From assembly GCA_963822705.1 (NCBI GenBank), contig CAWGIX010000012.1, positions 372,001 to 436,000 of the forward strand: 64,000 nt of DNA. The letters are read 5' to 3'. Shown one piece after another: positions 45,722 through 54,500 of the stretch (positions are counted from its first letter, which is position 1; the number at the start of each line of letters is the position of its first letter). Position numbers and translations under genes: made by a program. Under the pieces are notes generated by a model. That model made no database searches. It was not told the origin of the DNA and worked only from the letters and a program-made list of their open reading frames with translations. The DNA comes from CAVRQM01 sp963822705. GTDB taxonomy: Bacteria > Pseudomonadota > Alphaproteobacteria > Acetobacterales > Acetobacteraceae.

Positions 45722-46060
45722 TCACAGCGCTGCTGCGTCGACTTCGCCGGTGCGGATGCGCACGGCGCGTTCCAGATCCACGACGAAAATCTTGCCGTCG
45801 CCGATCTTGCCGGTGTGGGCGGCCTTGCTGATGGCCTCCACCACCTGCTCGGCCAGCCCCGACTCGACGGCGACCTCGACCTTCACCTTCGGGAGGAAAT
45901 TCACGTGGTATTCCGCCCCGCGATAGATTTCGGTCTGGCCCTTCTGGCGCCCAAAACCCTTCACCTCGCTGACGGTGAGGCCCTGCACCCCCAGCGGGGT
46001 CAGCGCCTCGCGCACGTCGTCGAGCTTGAAGGGCTTGATGATCGCTATGATCAGTTTCAT
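45722..46060 (-). CDS. glnK: Nitrogen regulatory PII protein GlnK
   Basis: 112 residues from ATG 46060. MKLIIAIIKPFKLDDVREAL is the PII start. The T-loop reads GRQKGQTEIYRGAEYHVNF with Tyr51, the uridylylation site. The B-loop/C-terminal signature is HTGKIGDGKIFVVDLERAVR and IRTGEVDAAAL. Senses ATP/ADP and 2-oxoglutarate and closes AmtB under nitrogen excess. A sigma-54-type promoter lies ~78 nt upstream, as expected for an NtrC-controlled glnK-amtB operon. Confidence 0.95.
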   Translation of the reverse strand: MKLIIAIIKPFKLDDVREALTPLGVQGLTVSEVKGFGRQKGQTEIYRGAEYHVNFLPKVKVEVAVESGLAEQVVEAISKAAHTGKIGDGKIFVVDLERAVRIRTGEVDAAAL

Positions 46061-46137
46061 CTCGCCGTCCGCTCCTGTGTTCTCTGGCACTCATGCGCAA
46101 CCCGATGCGGACCGGGCGGCAATCGCACGGGAGCCCT

Positions 46138-46153
46138 AACAAGAACCGTGCCG
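46138..46153 (-). promoter_or_regulatory. Sigma-54-type promoter of glnK-amtB
   Basis: Minus-strand CGGCACGGTTCTTGTT matches the consensus TGGCACG-N4-TTGCW with two mismatches (first base, and C of TTGC). The GG/TTG spacing is exact. Predicted start of transcription lies ~65-70 nt before the glnK ATG. Confidence 0.6.
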
Positions 46154-46250
46154 CTGCCGGCCCTGCGAGCCCGAGGCCAGGTCCATCGCTGGCCGATCGC
46201 GGGTGCGTGCCTATTTCTTGTGCAAAGTGTTGCACCGCGAGGAGACGGGA

Positions 46251-47469
46251 ATGAGTGTTCCGGGCGTGGCGGCCAGCGACGTCGATGTCTGCGTCATCGG
46301 CGCCGGGCCTGTCGGCGGGGTGCTGGCGTGTCTGCTGGCCAGTGCCGGCGTGCGCACGGCCGTGGTGGACCGCACGGCGCTGCCGCCGATGGAGCAGCCG
46401 GAGTTCGACGGGCGCTGCTACGCCATCGCCGCCGGCTCGCAGAAAATCTTGGCCAGGGCGGGGCTCTGGGACGCGCTGCCGTGGGCGTCCGGGCCGATCC
46501 GGGAAATCCGGGTCTCGGACGGACGCATCGGCAGGCCGGCCTCTCGCCTGCATCTGCATTTCCGCGCCGAGGAGGTGGGGGAAGCGGCGTTCGGCTGGAT
46601 GGTGGAGGCGCGCAGCCTGCGCATCGCGCTCAATGCCCGGCTACATGGGCTGGAAAACCTTTCCGTTCACGCGCCGCGCCAGGCACGGGCGGAGCGGACG
46701 GCCGAGGGCGCCGTGGTCGAGCTGGCGCAGGGCGAGCGGATCGCGTGCCGGCTGGTGGTGGCGGCCGAGGGGCGCGACTCGCCGCTGCGGACCGATGCCG
46801 CCATTCCGGTGACCCGGTTCCCCTACGGCCAGACCGGCCTGGTCGGGGCCATGGCCCACGACCGGCCGCATGGAGGCGTGGCGCTGGAGCATTTTCTGCC
46901 CGCCGGGCCGTTTGCGCAGCTGCCGATGGCGCCGACCGATGCCGCCCCGAACGCCTCGGCTTTCGTGTGGACCGAGCGCACCACCACGGCTGCGAGGGTC
47001 CTGGCGCTTGACGATAAAAACTTCAACCGCGAGTTGCAGCGCCGGCTGGGAGACCATCTTGGCAAGGTCCGGCTGATCGGCCGCCGCTGGAGCTACAAGC
47101 TCGGCGCACTGCACGCCCACCGATATGCCGACACCCGCCTGGCCGTGGTGGGGGACGCGGCGCACGGCATCCACCCGATCGCCGGCCAGGGACTCAACCT
47201 GGGGTTGCGTGACGTGGCGGCGCTCGCAGCAGCTGGTTTCGGCCAGCGTGGCCGCCGGCGGGGACCCGGGCTCGCCCGAACTCTTGCGCCGTTTCCAGGC
47301 CCTGCGACGGCCGGCCAACCTGGCCATGCTGGCCGGCACCGATCTGTTGGATCGACTGTTCAGCAGCGACCTGTCGACGCTGCGGCTGGCACGGGATTTC
47401 GGCATTGCCGCAGTGAACCGGATCGGGCCGCTGAAGCGGGTTTTCGTGCGCGCGGCGATGGGCGGGTGA
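46251..47469 (+). CDS. UbiH/UbiF/Coq6-family ubiquinone biosynthesis hydroxylase (one frameshift)
   Basis: FAD-dependent ring hydroxylase. FAD-binding start DVCVIGAGPVGGVLACLLAS, second FAD motif GRDSPLRTDAAIP, third motif LAVVGDAAHGIHPIAGQGLN-LGLRD. The frame breaks near 47226, right after RDVAAL; the next frame continues QLVSASVAAGGDPGS, ELLRRFQALRRPANLAMLAG and DRLFSSDLSTLRLARDFGIA to a stop at 47467-47469, the normal family ending. One extra G in the CTCGCAG stretch accounts for it. Acts at the inner membrane on the benzoquinone ring, with the polyprenyl synthase at 26854 in the same pathway. Confidence 0.85.
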
Positions 47470-47546
47470 GAGCGCCCCACCGTAATTGCCGGAGTTTTAT
47501 GTTACGATACAGCAATAATCTGGACGCAACTCGGCCCTCGGCCGGT

Positions 47547-48266
47547 TCAGGTCGGCTGAGGTTTTCGGATCGGCCCGGGAAACCAGAAACCGCCCCACTT
47601 CCTCCACTCCGTGCCGGGGTAGGTCCACTTCGGTTTTCGCGTGCGCGCCTCGGTGCGGAGCGGACGCTTGCGCATCGGCTTTTCGGCCGGCTCGGTTGGG
47701 ACCGGTGCGGCGGGGTCCGGTTCGGGAGGGGCCGGCCTGAGCCGGGGCGGACGGGGCGGCGGCGGCGGCAGGATGGCCGGGTCGGGGATCACTCCCAGCA
47801 TCCGGCACAGCGGCCGGAGCAGGCGTCCCACCTGCGGCGCCGCCCGGATCAGGGCCTGCATCTCGGCATCGGCCAGCAGGCGCTCCAACTCCGGCCCGTA
47901 GGCCGCTCGCGGACCCACTATCCTCACCAGCCACCCGGGTTTTTCGGGCAGACGCTCGCGCGGCCGGGGCGGAGTTTTCGCAAGCGCCGCATCGGGGGAA
48001 GCCGCCGGAGCGGGGCGAGGCCCGGGGCGATGCCGGAGACGGGGCGGTGTCAAAGTGCCGGCGGCGAGCCGCTCGGTCAGCACGCAGAACCGGAACACGA
48101 TCCGGTGCAGCCGGGCCTGGACCAGGGCGAGGAGCGGCCGGTCCGCCGGGTGGTTGTTCATGTGCACCGCGGTCCACCCGCGCACCGCCAGCACGATGCC
48201 GCCAAATCGCTGGTACAGGGTGGGTGGGGGTTGCGGACGAGGAGTGGGGGGCGGGGCGAAAATCAC
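47547..48266 (-). CDS. Uncharacterised Pro-rich protein, paralogue copy 2
   Basis: Up to 239 residues, open throughout. Same family as 2889-3627: QARLHRIVFRFCVLTERL, a Pro/Arg linker, ALIRAAPQVGRLLRPLC, PDPAILPPPPPRPP, then tail KRPLRTEARTRKPKWTYPG, EWRKWGGFWFP and PIRKP. The GTG start at 48266 lies only 2 nt from a LexA-type box, leaving no room for a ribosome site, so the true start may be internal or the message leaderless. No signal or membrane span. The aromatic/basic tail (Trp, Tyr, Lys, Arg) suggests binding to nucleic acid or another anion, but this is speculation. Function unknown. Confidence 0.6.
   Translation of the reverse strand: MIFAPPPTPRPQPPPTLYQRFGGIVLAVRGWTAVHMNNHPADRPLLALVQARLHRIVFRFCVLTERLAAGTLTPPRLRHRPGPRPAPAASPDAALAKTPPRPRERLPEKPGWLVRIVGPRAAYGPELERLLADAEMQALIRAAPQVGRLLRPLCRMLGVIPDPAILPPPPPRPPRLRPAPPEPDPAAPVPTEPAEKPMRKRPLRTEARTRKPKWTYPGTEWRKWGGFWFPGPIRKPQPT
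47560..47695 (-). repeat. Conserved 3'-end block shared with 2896-3031
   Basis: 136 nt coding for the C-terminal tail of copy 2; about 96% identical by hand count to the equivalent block of copy 1, with no gaps. Confidence 0.8.
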
Positions 48267-48267
48267 G

Positions 48268-48282
48268 GAACAAAACTAGAAC
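48268..48282. promoter_or_regulatory. LexA-type SOS box at the start of paralogue copy 2
   Basis: GAACAAAACTAGAAC is a perfect GAAC-N7-GAAC direct repeat (GTTC-N7-GTTC on the minus strand), the known alphaproteobacterial LexA site. It abuts the GTG of the minus-strand gene. No equivalent box is seen at copy 1. Confidence 0.6.
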
Positions 48283-48469
48283 AGACGGGATGCCGATGCA
48301 AGCCTTTTTTCCTAATGCAGCACTTCGCAATGCCGGTGATCGCCTGCAGGGTGGCGGAATGCGCACGCTGTTCCCCCGGCCGCCAGGAGCCCGCAACTTG
48401 GGCGGGACTGGGCAGGATTCGCGGCCGAGGGTAACAGAGCGAGTCTGCCCCAGGAGCGTCGTTACAAGC
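48283..48469. other. Non-coding gap between paralogue copy 2 and the response regulator gene
   Basis: No supported gene. A plus-strand frame from ATG 48290 (~66 codons) lacks a ribosome site and family features. The gap presumably contains the promoter of copy 2 and the 3' end of the kinase/regulator transcript. Confidence 0.4.
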
Positions 48470-48886
48470 TCACGGCCCGCGCGTCGGTAAATGGCTTGCG
48501 CCCCGAGCGCGGAACCGGGATGCCGCCAGCAAAGCCAGTTCACGTACCTGAAACGGCTTTGTCATGCGCGGCACGCCCCGATATTCGGGCGGCACGGCGG
48601 CTTCGTCGTAGCCGGTCAGGAATACGAACGGAATGCCGCGTTCGGTAAGCGCGGCGGCCACGGGAAAGCAGAGCTCGCCGGCCAGATTCATGTCCAGCAG
48701 CGCCCCGTCCATATCGTTCGCCCGCACCAAAGCCACCGCTTGCTGGACGCGCGAAGCCGGACCCAGGATGTCGCACCCGCATTCGTGCAGAACGTCAAGG
48801 ATGACCTCAGCCACCAGCAGGGTGTCCTCGACAACCAGAATGCGCAGGCCGCGCAGGTCCGGCATGGACAGGGCCGCAGCGATCAT
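48470..48886 (-). CDS. Single-domain response regulator
   Basis: 138 residues, a stand-alone receiver domain: acidic pocket VVEDTLLVAE (Glu20, Asp21), phosphoacceptor Asp65 in GALLDMNLAG, Thr91 in FLTGYDEAAV, Lys110 in RMTKPFQ. No output domain. It follows the large HWE-kinase gene by 17 nt, so it is the likely phosphotransfer partner, as often seen for HWE kinases with small receivers of the 'AVALVRANDMDGALLDMNL' type. Confidence 0.85.
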   Translation of the reverse strand: MIAAALSMPDLRGLRILVVEDTLLVAEVILDVLHECGCDILGPASRVQQAVALVRANDMDGALLDMNLAGELCFPVAAALTERGIPFVFLTGYDEAAVPPEYRGVPRMTKPFQVRELALLAASRFRARGASHLPTRGP

Positions 48887-48903
48887 GCAGCCCTGAACGC
48901 TGG

Positions 48904-51900
48904 TTATGATTCCACGTTGCCGGCCAACGGGAAACTAATAACGCAGCGCAACCCGTCCGGCAGGAAATCCAGCTCGGCCGAGCCCTGCAGCTCGTACTCG
49001 ACGCTGCGCTGCAAGAAGCTGGTCCCAAACCCCCTGGGCCCGGGTGGCATGACCGGCGGCCCGTTCCGCTCGGTCCAGGTCAACCGAACCTGCCGCTCGG
49101 CATCTGCGCCGGCCACGACCTTCCAGGAAACCTCGACGTTGCCGCCGGGCGTGGAGAGCGCCCCGTATTTTGCGGCGTTGGTCGCAAGTTCGTGAAAGAT
49201 CATGCCCAGCGTCGTCGCGTTGCTGGTCCCCAAGAGGATACGGGGGCCATTCAATGCGACGTTCGGCTGGCCGTCGCTGGCGTACGAGTCCAGCGCCGTC
49301 GCCATCACCGAGCGCAAATCCGCACCCTGCCATACTCCGCCGGACAGCAGATCGTGCATGCGCCCCATGGCCTGCAGCCGGGCGAGGAAGGAGTCGTGGA
49401 ACTCCGGAACCGACGAGGCGGTCCTGGCCATGCGGCCCGCCAGCGAACCGACCGTTGCCAGAACGTTTTTGACCCGGTGCTGCAGCTCATGCAAAAGCAC
49501 CTGCTGCTGCGCTTCGGCCTTCTTGTGCTCGGAGATGTTCACCACCGCAGCAATGGCGCCGTTGACCGCGCCATTCTCGCCCATCCGCGGGGTCGCGGAA
49601 ATCATTACATCAAACGAGTGTCCATCGGCGCCTTCCAGCCGCCCTTCGAAATTCGATACGGGTTCGCCGAGCTGTTCTGCCAGCTGCAACGGCTGCTTTT
49701 CGCTGGGAATTTCGCGGCCGTCCTGGAACAGGCGGAACGGTTGCGGAGCCGGGCGCAGCCCACTCCGGCCGTCGTCTTCGCCCAGCAGTTGCGAGCCGCA
49801 CTGGTTCGTCAGCAGGCCACTCTCGGCTCCGCGGCCACGGAAAAAAATGCCGACCGGCACCAGATCGAGCAGCGTCTCCAGATCGTCGATCCGAACCCGA
49901 AGATCTTTGGTCAACTCATCGATCCGCGCCTCCGCCGCGGTGATGCGCGTGATGTCGGTGAACGTGATGACGACGCCGCTGATGACGTTCTCCACCGTAC
50001 GATACGGCAGAACCCGCATCATGTAGCGCGTGCCGTCGTCGGTGGCGATCTGTCGTTCCATGCTGGACAAGGTGCGCAGCACGCGCTCCGCATCTTCTTC
50101 AAAACTCCCCAGCTCGAAGCGCGGACGGACATGCATGATCGGGCGGTCCGTGTCGCTCTCCACCAACCGGAACAGATCCTTGGCTGCCGGCGTAAAGCTC
50201 GTGACCTCAAGATGGCGGTTCAAGAAGATGGTCGCGATCTGCATGCTCTGCAGCAGGTTCGCCATGTCGTTATTGGCCTTGCCGAGCTCCTCCACGCGGG
50301 CGTTCAGCTCCGCGTTGACGGTCTGCAGCTCCTCGTTGATGGATTGCAGCTCCTCCTTGGAGGTTTCCAGCTCCTCGTTGGCGGACTGCAGTTCCTCGTT
50401 GATCGAGGACAGTTCCTCGTTGCTCGACTTCAGTTCCTCGTTCGAGGATTCCAGTTCCTCGGTGGTCGTCTGCAGCCGTTCCTTGGTGGCCCGCAGTTCC
50501 GCCTCGAGTTGGCGTGCGTGGTCCGTCTCGACGCCGTCATCGGTACGCTCGGCGCCCGGTTCCAGTCCCGGCGCGATCCCCCCGACCTCCTGGAAGATGA
50601 CCATGTACAGCGGGTCGGGGGCGCCGGTGGCACGCAGCGGCTGCACGTAGAGGTCGAGTTCCTTGCGCTCACCGGCGTCTTCCAACGGCACTTTCGCGTG
50701 CTGCACCGCGGCTTGCTGGCTGCTGCTGGCCATGCCAAGCGCCGCGCGCAGGTCCGCCCGCAGGTCCGGACGCGCCATGCTGAAAATGTTTGTATCCGGC
50801 GGACCGGCCGGCAGCTCCAGATAGCGGCCGGTTCGGCCGGACGCCTGCAGCACTTCGCCCTCCGCATTGATCACGACATACGGGGGAGCGTACCGGTCGA
50901 GAAGATGACGATCGGCCATGGCCTGCAGCCCCGGCTCCGCCCTCTTCTGGGGGGAGGCCTGCGGCTGGTGGTGCAGTCCGTCCGGTGCGCTGAGCGGAAA
51001 CACCGGGAGCGTGCGGCCCACCTCCGGGCGGCGCCGGAAAATGCGGTGGGCCTTGTCGACGGTCGCGAACAGGCGCGAATGCCTGCTCACGTTTTCCGAG
51101 CTTCCCAGGAACAGAAAGCCGCCGGGATTGAGCGCGTACTGAAACAGCGGCACCACCCGGCTCTGAAGCCCGGCATTCAGATAGATCAGCAGGTTGCGGC
51201 AGCAAACCAAATCCAGCCTGGAGAACGGCGCGTCGCGCAGCAGGTTGTGCGTCGAGAACAGGCACATTTCGCGCAAATCGCCCGCCACGCGATAGGTGCC
51301 GTCCTCGCGGACAAAGTAGCGCTCGAGCCGTTTGGGCGGCACGTCCTTGGCGATGGAGGCCGGATAGCGTCCGTTGCGCGCGACCTCCAGGGCATGCGCG
51401 TCGATATCGCTGGCAAAGATCTGCAGTCTTGGCGACTCGCGCCACTGCGGCAGGGCGTCCTGCAACAGGATGGCAATCGAATACGCCTCCTCGCCGGTGG
51501 CGCATCCCGGCACCCAGACGCGCAGCGAATCCAGCGGGCCCTTGCCCTCGAACAGCAGCGGGATCACCTCCCGCTCCAGGACTTCGAACGCGTCGCGGTC
51601 GCGAAAAAAGTTGGTAACCCCGATCAGCAGGTCCTGGAACAGCAGCGTGATCTCGTGAGGCTCGACGCGCAGACGCTCGACGAATTCGGCGGGGTCGGCG
51701 ATCTGCAGCACGTGCATGCGCCGCTGCACCCGCCTGACGATGGTGCGGTCCTTGTATTCGGAAAAGTCGTGGCCGGTCTGAGCCAGCAGCAGGCTGCAGA
51801 TCTGGCCCAGATGCTCGACCACCTCGGACTGGATGCGCTGATCGTCCTGCCTGGGGGCGAGCAGGCTGGCGTGGCTGAAATAATCCCGCAGCTTCGCCGG

Positions 51901-53526
51901 GATGTCCTGCGCCGGCAGCGCGAAATCGACCAGTCCGGTGGCGACCGCGCTGCGCATCATGCCATCGTATTCGGCGCCGGTCTGCGCCAGGGCCAGGCCG
52001 CCATGCTCCTTGACGGCGCGCAGCCCCAGAGTGCCATCGCTGCCGGTGCCCGACAGGATGACGCAGGCCGCGTTCTCTCCCTGGTCATGGGCCAGCGAGA
52101 TGAAGAACTCGTCGATCGGCGTCCGCTGCCCGCGCGGTGCGGCCGGGGTCGTCAGGGTCAGCCGGCCGCCGGCGATGGTGAGCCCGGCACCGGACGGAAT
52201 GACGTAGATGTGGTTCGGTTCGACTTCCGTGTCGTTCACGATGGTGGCGACCGGCAGCGGCGTGCCGCGCGCCAGCACTTCGCTCAGCAGGCTCTTGTGG
52301 TCGGGATCGAGGTGCTGGACCACCACGAACGCCATGCCGCAATCGGGGTCGATGGCGGGCAAAAGTTTGCGCATCGCATCGATGCCGCCGGCCGAGGCGC
52401 CGATGCCCACGACCGGGAAGGCCGCCCGATTGGCGTTCTCCGCTGCCGGTTCTTCGGTCAGGGCACCTTCAGCCGCGTCTTCTTCCTGCATCAGGAACTC
52501 CTCACCGACCGGCTCGGGTGCGGCCAGCGTCTCGTAGCGACGCAGCAGCCTGCGCAGCACTTCTGCATCCTCGTCGTAATCACGTGCCCGCTCCGACAGG
52601 TGGTCCGCCAAGGCGTCGCGCTGGTTGTCGCGTTCCTGCCGGGCCATTTTCCGGGCCAGCTCCGCCCGCTCGTGATGCGCGCGCATCAGGCTCCACAGCA
52701 GCTCCTCGGCCTGCACCGCCTGCGCCGACAGCATCGCGTCGGCGGTATAGGCATGGCCCACATGGCAGCGGTAGCGCAGCAGGCTCTCGTCGTTAACCTC
52801 CCACAGCGCGCCGTGGCATTCGGGGCAGGTGAACCGGGAGGGGGTGCCCAGTCGATCCTCGGTCGCCATGCCCGCCAGCTCCATTGCCGCTATCGCCGTC
52901 TCCATCTGGATATCCCGCGGAACTGCCGGGGTGGCCCCGGCCGGTTCATGCACCAGGCGCGCGAGCAGGGCGCCCAGCCCGGCCGCGGGCGCGGTATCGT
53001 CCACGTCCACGTGGCGCAGCGCGCTGAGCGGCATCTCGGGCACCGCGGCGTCCGCGGGCTCCTGCACCACGGCGACGCCGCCGCAGCGCTTGATCGCGAG
53101 CAGCCCGGCGGTTCCATCGTTCAGCGACCCCGACAGCACCACGCCGATCACCCGGCCGCCGAAGCTGCAGGCGGCAGAGCGGAATAGCGGGTCGATGGCG
53201 GGGCGGGCCAGATTCTCGCGCGGCCCGCGACGCAGCAGGATGTGATGATCGTGCAACAGCAGGTGCAGGCCCGGCACCGCCACGTAGACGTGGCCGGGTT
53301 CGATGTGCTGGCCGCTGCGCGCCTGCAGCACCGGCAGCGCCGTGGTGCGGGCCAGGATGGTCGCCAGATGGCTGGACGCGCCCAGATGCATGACCACGAA
53401 GACGGCGGCCGGCAACTCGGGCGGCAGATCGCGCAACACGCGCTGCAGCGGTTGCAGACCCCCCGCGGACGCACCGATGACCACGATGTCACGGTTTGCT
53501 CGTAGCTGGGCGGCCCCCTCGTCCAC
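48904..53526 (-). CDS. CheB-CheB-CheR-PAS-HWE hybrid sensor histidine kinase (1540 aa)
   Basis: GTG 53526 with AAGGAG upstream; one open frame. Domains: CheB methylesterase 1 (~12-190; Ser19 in GASAGG, His47, Asp in GSLNDGT); zinc-ribbon-like segment (Cys234, Cys237, Cys254, His258); helical linker; CheB 2 (~370-550; Ser in GIGASAGG, GTGSDGT); CheR methyltransferase (~565-835; VPGCATGEEAYSIAI); PAS (~880-980); EEL-rich coiled coil (~1005-1090); two PAS domains (~1090-1195, ~1215-1335); HWE/HisKA_2 kinase with His1350 in LLHELQHRVKN, FHELATNAAKYGAL and RLTWTERNGPP. CheB-CheR-PAS-kinase fusions are known; the extra N-terminal CheB plus ribbon looks like a stand-alone CheB fused on. Cytosolic; signal unknown. 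Pairs with the receiver downstream. Confidence 0.85.
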   Translation of the reverse strand: MDEGAAQLRANRDIVVIGASAGGLQPLQRVLRDLPPELPAAVFVVMHLGASSHLATILARTTALPVLQARSGQHIEPGHVYVAVPGLHLLLHDHHILLRRGPRENLARPAIDPLFRSAACSFGGRVIGVVLSGSLNDGTAGLLAIKRCGGVAVVQEPADAAVPEMPLSALRHVDVDDTAPAAGLGALLARLVHEPAGATPAVPRDIQMETAIAAMELAGMATEDRLGTPSRFTCPECHGALWEVNDESLLRYRCHVGHAYTADAMLSAQAVQAEELLWSLMRAHHERAELARKMARQERDNQRDALADHLSERARDYDEDAEVLRRLLRRYETLAAPEPVGEEFLMQEEDAAEGALTEEPAAENANRAAFPVVGIGASAGGIDAMRKLLPAIDPDCGMAFVVVQHLDPDHKSLLSEVLARGTPLPVATIVNDTEVEPNHIYVIPSGAGLTIAGGRLTLTTPAAPRGQRTPIDEFFISLAHDQGENAACVILSGTGSDGTLGLRAVKEHGGLALAQTGAEYDGMMRSAVATGLVDFALPAQDIPAKLRDYFSHASLLAPRQDDQRIQSEVVEHLGQICSLLLAQTGHDFSEYKDRTIVRRVQRRMHVLQIADPAEFVERLRVEPHEITLLFQDLLIGVTNFFRDRDAFEVLEREVIPLLFEGKGPLDSLRVWVPGCATGEEAYSIAILLQDALPQWRESPRLQIFASDIDAHALEVARNGRYPASIAKDVPPKRLERYFVREDGTYRVAGDLREMCLFSTHNLLRDAPFSRLDLVCCRNLLIYLNAGLQSRVVPLFQYALNPGGFLFLGSSENVSRHSRLFATVDKAHRIFRRRPEVGRTLPVFPLSAPDGLHHQPQASPQKRAEPGLQAMADRHLLDRYAPPYVVINAEGEVLQASGRTGRYLELPAGPPDTNIFSMARPDLRADLRAALGMASSSQQAAVQHAKVPLEDAGERKELDLYVQPLRATGAPDPLYMVIFQEVGGIAPGLEPGAERTDDGVETDHARQLEAELRATKERLQTTTEELESSNEELKSSNEELSSINEELQSANEELETSKEELQSINEELQTVNAELNARVEELGKANNDMANLLQSMQIATIFLNRHLEVTSFTPAAKDLFRLVESDTDRPIMHVRPRFELGSFEEDAERVLRTLSSMERQIATDDGTRYMMRVLPYRTVENVISGVVITFTDITRITAAEARIDELTKDLRVRIDDLETLLDLVPVGIFFRGRGAESGLLTNQCGSQLLGEDDGRSGLRPAPQPFRLFQDGREIPSEKQPLQLAEQLGEPVSNFEGRLEGADGHSFDVMISATPRMGENGAVNGAIAAVVNISEHKKAEAQQQVLLHELQHRVKNVLATVGSLAGRMARTASSVPEFHDSFLARLQAMGRMHDLLSGGVWQGADLRSVMATALDSYASDGQPNVALNGPRILLGTSNATTLGMIFHELATNAAKYGALSTPGGNVEVSWKVVAGADAERQVRLTWTERNGPPVMPPGPRGFGTSFLQRSVEYELQGSAELDFLPDGLRCVISFPLAGNVES

Positions 53527-53762
53527 GCGGTCTCCTTCAGGCCCGGCGTCCGGCAGCTACTCCCTGGTGTCGTTTCGGGCCTTGCTTATCGGTCAGTCCT
53601 TCGGCGGCTGATCTCGGCTCCGCCGCACGCGATATCGGCCCTTGTGTACGACGTCGCGCGCGGCAAAGCAAACGTCGCGCCCGGCGGCGGACGGCTTTGC
53701 GGCCCCCCCGGGCAGGCGGCGGCGCTTGTTGCGTCACCGCACCCCGTGGCAGCGTCGCACGG
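53527..53762. other. Divergent intergenic region
   Basis: 236 bp between the kinase gene (leftward) and the amino acid permease genes (rightward). GC-rich; no confident promoter, operator or RNA gene was found. Confidence 0.3.
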
Positions 53763-54500
53763 ATGCAGAATCATCTCACCGACTTGCAGCTGATCGGCTT
53801 TGGCGAGGGCGGCTGGGGGCCTCGCTTCGTCGACGGCACCATTCTTACCGTGGAGATCTCGCTGGCCGGATATGCGGTCGGCATCGCGCTCGGCCTGCTG
53901 GGTGTGTGGGCCAAACTGTCGCCGCGAGTGTGGGCGCAGTGGCTCGGCCTGCTCTACACCACGCTGGTGCGCGCGGTGCCGGAACTGCTGCTGATCATCC
54001 TGCTGTACTATACCGGCACCTCGGCGTTGGAGAACCTGCTGGTCGGCAGCGGCATCGTCGACGAGTTTTCGGTCGATCCGTTCGTCGCCGCCGTAGTCAC
54101 GCTGGGTTTCGTGCAGGGCGCGTATCTGACCGAGGTGTTCCGCGGTGCGGTGCTGGCGGTGCCGCGCGGCGTCTCCGAGGCGGGCAAGGCGCTGGCGCTG
54201 CGGCCGGCCCAGCGGGTGCGGCTGCTGATCCTGCCGCTGGCGTTGCGCCACGCCCTGCCGGGCATGAGCAATCTGTGGCTCGCCATATTGAAGGACAGCT
54301 CGCTGATCAGCGTGGTGGGGTTTTCCGAACTGCTGTTCACCGGCAAGACCGCGGCGGCCGACACGAAGCGCTATTTCTTCTTCTTCCTCTGGACGGCTGC
54401 GCTGTTTCTGGCGCTCACCGCCGTGTCCAACGTGATCCTGGGCCTGATCTCCCGCTCGGTGGGGCGCGGCCACGATGTGCGCCGGGCGGCGGCGGCCTGA
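53763..54500 (+). CDS. Polar amino acid ABC transporter permease (HisQ type)
   Basis: 245 residues, ATG 53763. HisQ/GlnP family: TILTVEISLAGYAVGIALGL, TTLVRAVPELLLIILLYYTG (family motif RxxPE), and EAA-like loop GVSEAGKALALRPAQRVRLL-ILPLALRHALPG. Inner membrane. The ATGA overlap with the next permease indicates co-translation. No ATPase gene of the HisP type is adjacent. Confidence 0.85.
   Translation: MQNHLTDLQLIGFGEGGWGPRFVDGTILTVEISLAGYAVGIALGLLGVWAKLSPRVWAQWLGLLYTTLVRAVPELLLIILLYYTGTSALENLLVGSGIVDEFSVDPFVAAVVTLGFVQGAYLTEVFRGAVLAVPRGVSEAGKALALRPAQRVRLLILPLALRHALPGMSNLWLAILKDSSLISVVGFSELLFTGKTAAADTKRYFFFFLWTAALFLALTAVSNVILGLISRSVGRGHDVRRAAAA

Noticed and set aside
48290..48490. Plus-strand small gene downstream of the LexA-type box
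   Set aside because: No ribosome site, no recognisable sequence, and the frame overlaps the end of the response regulator gene in antisense. The box is better placed for the minus-strand gene.
49192..53187. A 1331-codon open frame on the plus strand
   Set aside because: It is exactly antisense to the well-supported kinase gene. High GC at third codon positions keeps the opposite frame open; the translation has no family features.
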